Assembly (NCBI GenBank): GCA_006503475.1
Contig: RSEH01000324.1
Span: 1-46,769 of the forward strand
Direction of reading: 5' to 3'
Source of the DNA: Stentor roeselii
Taxonomy: Eukaryota > Ciliophora > Heterotrichea > Heterotrichida > Stentoridae
DNA length: 46,769 nucleotides
Positions 11,501 through 18,610 of this stretch are shown piece after piece. The notes beneath the pieces were generated by a model, which saw nothing but the letters and a program-made list of their open reading frames with translations, was not told where the DNA came from and ran no database searches. Every line of letters starts with the position of its first letter. Within the stretch, counting starts at the first letter, position 1. Made by a program: the position numbers and the translations under genes.

Positions 11501-12312
11501 CTCATCCGGAAGTTGAAGACTTTCGATGGTTTTTGTTTGCTGGGCAGTTTGTTGGAAAAGTGGTCTTGGATAAGAGAATCGCTGATTTACCGATTTCTCC
11601 GGTTTTTATCAAACAGGTCTTTGGACAACCTGTTACTTTGAAGGATTTGGAAGAGGTTGATAGGGAATTGTTTCAGTCTTTGCAGTGTATTGCCAAGTTA
11701 CCACCTGAGAGTATTAACTCACTTGAATTGAGCTTTGTATTGCCTGGGTTTCAGAAAGAGTTAGTGCCTCAAGGTGCTAGCATTTCGGTTACTGCGGATA
11801 ATTTTTTTAGTTATTACTCAAGGGTTATTAGGATGTACCTCCTTAATCCAAACGCTGCAGACGCTTTCAGACAAGGCCTAGAGCAATTCATTCCTGTAAA
11901 AGACCTTTCAATGTTCGACCCCGAGGAGTTCCAAGTTCTTCTCTGCGGTGAGAACTCAGCTCCATGGCCAGTCGAGATGTTATCCCAAGCACTGCTGCCG
12001 ACGCACGGTTTCACACAAGATTCAAAAACCTTCAAAAACCTTCTTCAAGTCCTAAGCGAGTTCCGTAAATCCGAGCAAGAAAAATTCGTAAAATTCGTGA
12101 CAGGAAGTCCAAAGTTGCCTTCAGGAGGACTTCTTGGACTCAGCCCGAAGATGACAGTAGTCAGGAAAGAAGATTCAGGAGACGCGCACTTGCCTTCAGT
12201 CATGACCTGCGTGAACTACCTGAAGATACCAGATTACTCAAGTTGTGAAATTTTGAAGAAAAACCTTATTTATGCAATGGAAGAGTGTCCATGCACGTTT
12301 TATCTTTCTTAA
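8587..12312 (+). CDS. HECT-type E3 ubiquitin ligase (TRIP12/UPL3-like)
   Basis: 1241 residues. A Ser-rich disordered N-terminus with a run of serines (about 20-40) is followed by an armadillo-like helical region (about 90-300), a long helical middle, and a C-terminal HECT domain (about 880-1241). The HECT core is shown by EIDFLGEPGIGQGPTLEFF, the end motif LPSVMTCVNYLKIPDYS with catalytic Cys1208, and the terminal CTFYLS resembling the usual (G)xFxLS tail. HECT ligases take ubiquitin from an E2 onto this cysteine and pass it to substrate; armadillo-HECT architecture points to the TRIP12/UPL3 group. The ATG at 8587 is the first in frame. Wobble-base composition switches abruptly inside the gene near 10080 and 11835. 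The next gene lies 319 nt downstream behind a repeat array. Confidence 0.93.
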   Translation: MAHSIHSGLDINSYNMDRPPPQKRSHSSSSSDSESVPFINQGSHRSIPFIPSLKSLVPDFFIEQKGLKRKKFSESMTFSSIFPGQHSSLAASVKNFLKSLESGEVLPALSVLATEISIAQEPVLLSIPMGKVLEGLKVCLEHPVSEVVLMSMNCILTIVEVAQNCSSTIIGLGALPTLIEKVGNPLYIDVAEKSIKIIEKLSKSEGIEILNQDLFSLAMEKIDFYENETQKSIINIGINILKCFTTSNQFRVLNNQGFINVFNYLQSPISLKVLEFIEIYLEKVESQEAHIYQILDQKFFDSLFEIFYSGSSNKSKVLSIFKSLVKNSPKFISFIFSATFLEHLKETIEKGSGQEITEVFLVLISLLDTPSKESKAFEEVYEAIAKQLFEYASVVFYKLVEINEHPLVLQMFEKLVKVLKAEVLENFVGDPKFGGFLAEALGKKDFLTVSHSISIVNELLAAVPAVCAVMMINEGVFSRLKTFKLIGEVNKLEKPVIKKLLPTDPYSFSIFTAVRPEKLTENTKVHNENVRKLVKIVKEILTTSKKFEKTAAQKSAKIQEIIQKMSENSESDFFRLLDLIHGFPCEDKKTIFKISRYEFTNNDCGSKIWSFLSTHSNPEQVLLKMMTTPEGTSYIETLFKISLDSFQFLQNLINNSSKAKKASHTVQLEYFQRDENAFRHPVFSHCGSFTLNLSQFVTIENLKNSLLSLNSEHDLTFFIESCKIASRISFVEGIHEMIEEGGMKLSNKRSDLEARLFINNCLLEPWMTIQDLASVNSQTKLLIQFELTPKPKTATSSELLTNMGEACRYVMKACQENGISQFHKLFPYSCILQLCYLSFTNFKEFLPATSNSFSFVCEKLSAMLHAPSPERFLRSFAVRSSFLFSFKSRLKFFLSFNYMTRRHQAFKTTVNRKEIIKSAQSIFNDAGNDHIEIDFLGEPGIGQGPTLEFFNLLSQEIQTLNVWIRTGSGLFPHPEVEDFRWFLFAGQFVGKVVLDKRIADLPISPVFIKQVFGQPVTLKDLEEVDRELFQSLQCIAKLPPESINSLELSFVLPGFQKELVPQGASISVTADNFFSYYSRVIRMYLLNPNAADAFRQGLEQFIPVKDLSMFDPEEFQVLLCGENSAPWPVEMLSQALLPTHGFTQDSKTFKNLLQVLSEFRKSEQEKFVKFVTGSPKLPSGGLLGLSPKMTVVRKEDSGDAHLPSVMTCVNYLKIPDYSSCEILKKNLIYAMEECPCTFYLS

Positions 12313-12359
12313 GGTTATAGTTTGGATTGTATTAGAATTTAGTGATTTCTTGAAAGGGT

Positions 12360-12663
12360 TAGAAATTTTTAAATGTTTTTTTGGGGATGATGGGAAAGGT
12401 TGGAAGTGGCTTGAAGGTTTGGATTTAGTGATTTTTGGAAGGATTAGAATTTTTTTAGATGTTTTTATGGGAATAAATGGGAAAGGTTGGAAGTGGCTTG
12501 AAGGTTTAAAGGGTTAGAATTTTTTAGATGTTTTAATGGGAATAAATGGGAAAGGTTGGAAGTTGCTTGGAGGTTTGAATTTAGTGATTTTCGAAAGGGT
12601 TAGAATTTTTTAGATGTTTTAATGGTGATAAATGGGAAAAGCTGGGATTGGCTTTAAGCTTTC
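12360..12663 (+). repeat. Tandem array of about 86 bp including the MFS start codon
   Basis: Four units begin with TTAGAATTTTT-like sequence at 12360, 12444, 12514 and 12600. Equivalent ATGs lie at 12390, 12477, 12546 and 12632, spaced 87, 69 and 86 bp; the second unit lacks about 18 bp. Each ATG opens a frame starting MGK. The first three close after 10-12 residues (MGKVGSGLKVWI, MGKVGSGLKV, MGKVGSCLEV). The last is the true start of the transporter (MGKAGIGFKL). The strand is strongly G/T rich. If transcribed, the three upstream copies would act as short upstream ORFs. Confidence 0.85.
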
Positions 12664-13983
12664 GATCATGGCTGTGATGATGTGTGATACAATGTCTGTT
12701 TATGTGATTATGCCTATTCTTCCTTTTATGGTTAGTTTTTATTTGGGGAAGGATGAAAAATTAGTGAATTCTGAAAGAATTTCTGAGTTTTCAGGATATC
12801 TTGAAGCGAGTTATAGATTAGCTCAAATACTTGGAATTTTATTTTGGTATTTGTAAATAGGTCGAAGTTGTCAACGAGGTACAGTTGTAAGTACTTGATT
12901 ATGATTGGGTTTATTGGCCTTTCGTTGAGTTCTTTAGGGATTTCTTTGAGTGATTCTTATAATTTCACATTGTTCTGCAGGGCCTTCATCGGATTTTTCT
13001 GCTTTAACTCTCCTTTGTTAAAAGGACTGATTCGAGAGACCTGCAGTGATTCAGAGTTCTTTGAGACCTATTCTTATTTCACGTTAGGAGTTTCTATTTC
13101 AAATACCCTAGGACCTCTCATTGCGATTACTTCAAATCTGAGCACAAACCTTTCTTTTGTAAATGAAAATCCTTACTTTTTACCTTTTTTTATCATGTGA
13201 TAATCATTTAGGTCTGCTTTAGGACTCTTGACTTTTGTTATGGTTTACATTTTTCTTCCAGTAGTTCCCGTCAAAAACATTCCAAATGACCAAAAAAGTG
13301 GAATTTTGACGAAAAAAGAATTTTTGGTTGTTGTTTTTCTTTATATTTCTTTTGGATTCATTCATAATGGATCGAAATTCTTGTTTTCTGTCATTTGTAG
13401 CACTAGTGAACAGGTAGGAGGACTGGGGATTCAATCTGAGCAACAAGCATCTATTATTCAAACTATTGCTGGGGTTTTTGTGGTGATTATTCCTTGTTTG
13501 TTGCAGGATAATCTGGTGAAGAAACTGGGATTACTCAATGCTTTTTATTTACTTCTTGCGGTTTATATACCGGTTTCTACTTTGTATCAGTTTTTTTTTC
13601 AGTTTGAACCTGCTATTAAGATTGCTGCTGTTACAGTTGTTTATGGGCTGATACTTTCGGTTTCTTTGATGATTTTCTCGTATTTCTCTTACTGCATCTC
13701 AAATTCAGTTTTTAGTGATCAATCGACAGTAGCTCACGGTTACTCAAACGCAGCCGTAGGTTTCACCCGATTTCTCTCAAACGCATTTTACGGGCTATTC
13801 TTCTCCTGGACAATAAGCACAGGCAATTTAAACCACGGTCTAAACGCTCACACATCTCTCTACCTAACTCTTCTCCTTCTTCTCCTTCTCTTCCTCTTCT
13901 CATTCAAGCTACTAACAAAATCCTACGAGTCCAAAAAATCGCGTCCATCAGAAATAAATCTTCCATTATTAAAACCTAGTTAA
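12632..13983 (+). CDS. Major facilitator superfamily transporter, two tiny introns
   Basis: Joined exons 12632-12846, 12861-13196 and 13212-13983 give about 440 residues with around twelve hydrophobic segments. After helix 2 the joined sequence reads FWSKLSTRYSCKYLIMIG, matching the MFS loop 2-3 signature WGxLSDRxGRK, with S-K-L-S-T-R in register only if exactly 14 nt are removed. Exon 3 joins as FFIMSALGLLTF. The start is the last of four repeated MGK starts. A hydrophilic linker near VVPVKNIPNDQKSG is the likely central cytoplasmic loop. The stop TAA is one base from the stop of the convergent NVL gene. Substrate cannot be told; single-gene MFS families of this type include drug and small-solute carriers. 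Confidence 0.85.
12847..12860 (+). other. 14-nt intron (GTATTTGTAAATAG)
   Basis: GT...TAG segment in the MFS gene. It contains an in-frame TAA at 12854-12856, and its removal changes frame so that the conserved loop 2-3 motif is restored. Its length of 2 modulo 3 is required by the flanking frames. The nearest alternative AG ends do not keep the motif. Confidence 0.7.
13197..13211 (+). other. 15-nt intron (GTGATAATCATTTAG)
   Basis: GT...TAG segment in the MFS gene. Retaining it gives TGA and TAA stops in frame; removing 15 nt keeps the frame and joins two hydrophobic stretches. This length is the typical heterotrich intron size. Confidence 0.85.
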
Positions 13984-13984
13984 T

Positions 13985-15805
13985 CTACCTTCCCCTCTTT
14001 CCTTTCATATCTATATACACCTGATTCTGCAACTTACTAACCGAAGGTCTAATTTTTTCCAGTGCTTTCCAAAAATGCCTGAAATAAACACAACTCTCTT
14101 CACAATTTTCCCTAAGCACCTGAGCAGCGGCTTCCCTAACAACCATAGCCAAGTCAGCTCCACTGAACCCTTCCGTCTCCTCAGCGAGTTTTCCAACATC
14201 AACACCCTGACTGGGTACTTTTTTCATCAAAGCCTTTAAAATCGCTTCTCGTTGTCGAGTATCCGGCAACAAGACAAACAAGACCTGGTCAAGTCTTCCA
14301 GGTCTTAAAATAGCAGGATCAATAATATCAGGTCGATTTGTAGCAGCAATGACGAAAACTTGTTTTCTATCTTGAAGTCCGTTCAGTTCAGTTAACAGTT
14401 GATTGACTACTCGTTCAGTTGCCTGGTTGTCCCCACCTCGTGCAGCGCATAGAGAATCGATTTCATCGAAGAAAATAACGCAAGGGGCAGAATCACGTGC
14501 ACGTTGAAAAAGCTGTCGAACGGCTTTTTCACTTTCGCCGACGTATTTGTTTAGTAACTCTGGACCGTTCACTGCGATGAAGTTTGCTTTGCTCTCGTTT
14601 GCGACGGCTTTCGCGAGAAGAGTCTTACCGCAACCGGGAGGACCGCATAAGAGGATACCTGCGGCGGATGTGATGCCCAGAGATGAGTATTTTTCGGGAT
14701 TTGATATCGCGTGGACTATGCTGAAGTAAAGCTCTTCTCGAAGGTCTTCTAAACCACCGATGTCTTCCCAGGTCGTGTCGGGAATTGTCGAAAAACCTTC
14801 ACGTTTTGAACTTGGTTGAACAATTTCTAAAGCTTTTGAAAAATCTTGCATTTCGATGAAGAGAGTTGAGAGGTCGAGTGATGGATTTTCCATTATTCTG
14901 GAGATTGATTGGTTTGCGGATTCTTTTATTAGAGAGTGTAAATCAGCCCCAACATATCCCGGAGTCAACTTCGCCAAATTTTCAACATTAATATCTCCCT
15001 TAACCTTAAGATCCTTGATCATAACCTTCAAAATTTCCGCCCTCTGCTGTTGACTAGGTATTCCAAAATGAATTTCCCTATCAAACCTTCCAGCTCTTCT
15101 AAGAGCAGGGTCAATACTTTCAATCCTATTAGTAGCCGCAATGACAATAACCATTTTTCCATGTTGAAGAAATCCTCCAAGTTCATCCATGCAAGTTAAA
15201 AGTTGTGAAACAATTCTTTTTTCCATTTCCCTCTGCGAATTGCTTCTTTTCGGTGTGATGGCATCGATTTCATCAATAAAAAGAAGACTTGGGGCAGATT
15301 CAACAGCTTTTTTGAATACTTCTCTTAGTTTCTGCTCTGATTCGCCAGACATGCCAGAGACGATCTCAGGGGCAGCGAGTTTGAAGTAAGGCACGCTGAG
15401 TTCTTCGCAGAGAGCGTTGGCCAAGTAAGTTTTTCCTGTTCCTGGAGACCCACAAAAAAGCACTCCTCGAGCTGGCTCGACTTTTAACTCTTGGAAGACT
15501 TCAGGGTGGCGCAAAGGGAAGACTATTAGTTGTTCTAGGTCTTTTTTTATCTTCGATATTCCGCCTATTGAGGTGAATGAGTCTCGGCTTGAAAGAGCCT
15601 CTGGCTCTGGACGCTTTTGGGGAAGAGATGGAGGGAGGGAGTCTTCGAGGAACTTTTTTATTGGAAGTCTTAAGGATGCCAGGGGAAGACGCTTCAGTTT
15701 TGGATCTTGTGATTGAAGATGACTGACTATTGATTCCACATCTGACAGGCCTCCGTTTTGAAGGTACTGCTTTGCCATATGGATCAATCTGTCGTTCTGC
15801 TTCAT
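13985..15805 (-). CDS. NVL: Nuclear VCP-like AAA ATPase (NVL/Rix7)
   Basis: 606 residues with two AAA modules. The first has Walker A GSPGTGKT at 119-126 and Walker B LLFIDEID at 174-181. The second has Walker A GPPGCGKT at 388-395, Walker B VIFFDEID at 443-450, and the arginine-finger region around [10 protein letters not shown]. The N-terminal 55 residues resemble the small helical domain of NVL. NVL/Rix7 releases factors from nucleolar pre-60S particles; the [12 protein letters not shown] and [12 protein letters not shown] entries to the modules favour it over CDC48/p97, which has a longer N domain. Slightly shorter than animal NVL because the N-terminal linker is short. TAG stop; convergent with the MFS gene with a single base between stops. 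Third-base composition changes sharply near 14940. Confidence 0.9.
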   Translation of the reverse strand: MKQNDRLIHMAKQYLQNGGLSDVESIVSHLQSQDPKLKRLPLASLRLPIKKFLEDSLPPSLPQKRPEPEALSSRDSFTSIGGISKIKKDLEQLIVFPLRHPEVFQELKVEPARGVLFCGSPGTGKTYLANALCEELSVPYFKLAAPEIVSGMSGESEQKLREVFKKAVESAPSLLFIDEIDAITPKRSNSQREMEKRIVSQLLTCMDELGGFLQHGKMVIVIAATNRIESIDPALRRAGRFDREIHFGIPSQQQRAEILKVMIKDLKVKGDINVENLAKLTPGYVGADLHSLIKESANQSISRIMENPSLDLSTLFIEMQDFSKALEIVQPSSKREGFSTIPDTTWEDIGGLEDLREELYFSIVHAISNPEKYSSLGITSAAGILLCGPPGCGKTLLAKAVANESKANFIAVNGPELLNKYVGESEKAVRQLFQRARDSAPCVIFFDEIDSLCAARGGDNQATERVVNQLLTELNGLQDRKQVFVIAATNRPDIIDPAILRPGRLDQVLFVLLPDTRQREAILKALMKKVPSQGVDVGKLAEETEGFSGADLAMVVREAAAQVLRENCEESCVYFRHFWKALEKIRPSVSKLQNQVYIDMKGKRGR

Positions 15806-16114
15806 GATTTAGAATATTTTTTTTTGAGAATTGGGCAGATAAAAAAGATTGGGAATGGGAATTACTAAAATTTATCTTGAGGATGAGATCTAGTTCAACT
15901 CAATACCTACTTAAAACTTCTAAAATAGAGTAATAAAGATAACTTAATAAATCCTTTTTATTTTTCATTATATTCCAAAAATCAAAATCTTCACTATTCA
16001 GCTTTTATCTCAAACTGAAAACCCAAACCATCCAAACCTTCCAAAAAAAAATCCAAACTCACCATCAAACCTCCAAATCTAAATCTCAATTCAACTTAAA
16101 TAATTAAATCGACA
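15806..16114. other. Spacer upstream of NVL
   Basis: About 300 nt, AT-rich, becoming A/C rich with CCAAACC-type words at 16020-16090. It contains the NVL promoter (minus strand) and, at its far end, the 3' end of the next minus-strand gene. No further feature seen. Confidence 0.5.
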
Positions 16115-16777
16115 TCAAAAGAACTCCGAATGATGAGAAGAGCTTCTCAAAAGTTTCTGAAACTGATCCCTCATCAAGCAAGTAGTCTTCTTAATATCTT
16201 TCTTTAACTTCACATTCTGCGCTCGGGTATCTTCACAAATTCCAATAATTTTCTTAAAGTCCTGTCCAGGATTGACTGAAAAAGACTTAGAAGCTCTTGA
16301 AACATTGACATCTTTCGCTCTTTCCCTTAAAAGCAGTTTATTCTTAATAGAATCAGCAATATTTTCCGCAAGTGGCGCCGTGAATTTCTTTAAAGTCTTC
16401 GAAGGAGTGGCCATCGTAAATTTTTCAATTGCGTCAAGTCTTCCCATCTTCAAGAATTCGCGTTTCATGTTTTCTGAGAAAAAATCAGTGAAGCAAATCT
16501 TTGCTTTAGGCCCGTTTAAAGCTGCTGATAAGGTTTTCGGACGAGATTTCGTTCTTATTACGCAGTTTTTGCGGAAAATTACTGGATTTTGCTTTACTGT
16601 TGGGTGTTTTTTTATTGCAAGGTTGTTTTGACGTAATAGCTCTGGACGCTTTGAATCTTCTTCGATTGGAGAGACTTGCATCGGGTTTTTTGATGTTTTG
16701 AGCAGGAAGCAGGAAAGAGTTTTGGAAAGATTTGACTCGCAGAGTCTTGTTAATGAAAAATTAGGATTGTGCTCCAT
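16115..16777 (-). CDS. Hypothetical basic protein
   Basis: 220 residues, rich in Lys, Ser and Asn, no transmembrane segment and no domain I recognise. Mostly low-complexity and probably disordered, with a possible short helix near the C-terminus (about 175-210, DFKKIIGICEDTRAQNVKLKKDIKK). Ends in TGA, which shows that TGA is a stop here. It is co-directional with its neighbour gene starting at 18562 and lies 90 nt downstream of it. Open frame, clean ATG and coding-like base use support a real gene; function unknown. Confidence 0.7.
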   Translation of the reverse strand: MEHNPNFSLTRLCESNLSKTLSCFLLKTSKNPMQVSPIEEDSKRPELLRQNNLAIKKHPTVKQNPVIFRKNCVIRTKSRPKTLSAALNGPKAKICFTDFFSENMKREFLKMGRLDAIEKFTMATPSKTLKKFTAPLAENIADSIKNKLLLRERAKDVNVSRASKSFSVNPGQDFKKIIGICEDTRAQNVKLKKDIKKTTCLMRDQFQKLLRSSSHHSEFF

Positions 16778-16867
16778 TATTAATAATAGAGGGGATTTCA
16801 GGAAGGATTTTGAAGGTTATGAAGATTTATTTCAGGTAGAAAAGAAATAGAATAAAAAATTCGCATC

Positions 16868-18562
16868 CTAATTAAAAATATTTACAAACCTCTTATTCCC
16901 AACAGCTGAAAAGATCCTTTTGTGCTTAACACTGTTATTTCTACTCGACAGAATTTTTTCATCTACAGTATTATCCGAAGAAATCGGTGCCAAAGACTCA
17001 ATTTTTTTTCTAGACCTCTCAGGCCTGACCGTTTTATTTTCAATTTTCTCAGGAAGCGAGTTGACTTTTTTAGCAATAAGGTCAAGATGTTTAACCACCT
17101 CAGCCCTGACACGATTTTTCGCATTTTGAGGATCTGCAGAGGGCATAAGAGTTCCAACAGTATCATGTTGAAGTACAACAGTTTGCAAAAACAATTCCTT
17201 AATATGTTCTAAATGTGAAGCAAGTGCAACAATATCATCTCTATACCCAACCACATCAAAAATTCCATAAATATCAGACTTATCAGCCTTGTACTTAAGA
17301 GTCTCGTTGATACTTTTAATAGACTCCATCATTTTCGAGTAATCTTTTGTTTGAGTCTTCAAAAGAGCGCTGATTGAATGATAAGAAGTGATTCGATCAT
17401 TCACATCTTCTACAATTTTTGAAATATTTTTAAGTTTTTCCTCGATTTTCTTGAAACTTTGAGAATTTTCTTCAAAAACTTCTTCGATTTCTTGTCTTTT
17501 TGCTAAAGTTTTCATTATTTGTTGAAGGACTTTTAGGTCTTCTTTTGATGATTTTGTGAGGATTACTTCATCAAAACGAGCCATGACATCTGAGTAGTCT
17601 TTCAAGTCTTCAGTGATTTCTTGGTTCTGTTGGACTATCGCGTTGATTTTCGGTTCGTATAAGGATTTTACATCTTCCAACTGCTGAAAACTTGCTTTAT
17701 TCTTCAATTCACTGTCAAGAACCTGCAGATCATCACGCCAGGGTCTATCTTGAATCATTTCAACGATTTCATGAATCCTTTTGCTAACAATTTCATTAGT
17801 TTGCTTAATACTCTGTTTAACCCCTTCAATTTTTTCCTTGTTTTCCGAGTTATTTTCTTTAAGTTTAGAAACTTTTCTTGATAAGAAATTTTTTTCCCTG
17901 TTAAGTTCACTTCTGAGTTCAACAATAACTTTAGAAAGTCCATCTTGCACAAAATCAAGACTTGCCAGTTGATTAACTCGATTTTTTACCAATTCAACTT
18001 CTCGGTCAACTCTCAAAAGTTCTTCTTTCGAAGCCAAGTTCTGAGCCCAGTCCTGAAACTTGTAAAACGTGTGAAGTGGAGTCATGGTCGTGAGTTCTTT
18101 GGCAAAAGCTTGAAGTTCATAAAGGTCAGCTTTTTTCGCAGTGAGTTTCGCGATGTTCTCATGTTTCTCATTGATTGTCACCAGATTTGCCTTCAGTAAG
18201 TTGAAGTGTTCAGCGAATTTGCTGATCTGCATTGAAATATGGTCTGTCACTTTTTTACATTCTGAAAAACTTTCATTGGTTTTTGAGATCTGAAGAGCGG
18301 TTTGAACCTCGATGTTCCTTATTGTTGGAAGGATTTGATCTTGCGTGAATAAGGACAACTCGGATTTCAGCTTGTCTTGGGTGAAGGATAATAACTCGGA
18401 TTTCAGCTTTTCTTGCATGAGGCGCATCAAATTTGATGTGAGTAAAGAAATGAATGACTGGTCTGGACTGTCTCCGACGTATTTTTGAATTTCTTCAAGA
18501 AAACGGTTTTCGGGGTCTTTAATGGTTTTGCTTTCTTCGGTTTCTTTTGCCTCGATGCTCAT
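16868..18562 (-). CDS. Long coiled-coil protein, putative cytoskeletal or ciliary
   Basis: 564 residues, almost entirely alpha-helical with heptad-like spacing from about 25 to 480 and a basic, disordered C-terminal 60 residues. Short motifs of the type K-A/S-x-x-(D/E)-L recur (for example KKADLYEL, SKEELLRV, KSSKEDLKVL, YKADKSDIYGI), a pattern seen in microtubule-associated and flagellar filament proteins. A 12-residue tandem repeat, KLKSELLSFTQD then KLKSELSLFTQD, lies near the N-terminus and corresponds to a 36-bp DNA repeat at 18357-18415. It starts 48 nt from the divergent gene at 18611. Structural role is an inference. Confidence 0.75.
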   Translation of the reverse strand: MSIEAKETEESKTIKDPENRFLEEIQKYVGDSPDQSFISLLTSNLMRLMQEKLKSELLSFTQDKLKSELSLFTQDQILPTIRNIEVQTALQISKTNESFSECKKVTDHISMQISKFAEHFNLLKANLVTINEKHENIAKLTAKKADLYELQAFAKELTTMTPLHTFYKFQDWAQNLASKEELLRVDREVELVKNRVNQLASLDFVQDGLSKVIVELRSELNREKNFLSRKVSKLKENNSENKEKIEGVKQSIKQTNEIVSKRIHEIVEMIQDRPWRDDLQVLDSELKNKASFQQLEDVKSLYEPKINAIVQQNQEITEDLKDYSDVMARFDEVILTKSSKEDLKVLQQIMKTLAKRQEIEEVFEENSQSFKKIEEKLKNISKIVEDVNDRITSYHSISALLKTQTKDYSKMMESIKSINETLKYKADKSDIYGIFDVVGYRDDIVALASHLEHIKELFLQTVVLQHDTVGTLMPSADPQNAKNRVRAEVVKHLDLIAKKVNSLPEKIENKTVRPERSRKKIESLAPISSDNTVDEKILSSRNNSVKHKRIFSAVGNKRFVNIFN

Positions 18563-18610
18563 GAAAATTATTAAGAATTGAAAATTGAAGGATTTTGGAT
18601 TGATGTTATA
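18563..18610. promoter_or_regulatory. 48-nt bidirectional promoter region
   Basis: The start codon of the minus gene (18560-18562) and the first ATG of the plus gene (18611) are 48 nt apart, so both promoters and leaders must share or overlap this A/T-rich segment. A TTG-initiated extension of the plus frame reaches 18578 but has no ATG. Confidence 0.6.

Noticed and set aside
12272-12517. 81-codon ORF overlapping the end of the HECT gene and the repeat array
   Set aside because: It is a chance frame through the HECT 3' end and the tandem array; its peptide is only the repeat in another frame.
12360-12663. Telomere-like GGGTTAG words in the array
   Set aside because: One word per unit within a longer unrelated repeat; no tandem telomeric tract, so no chromosome end.
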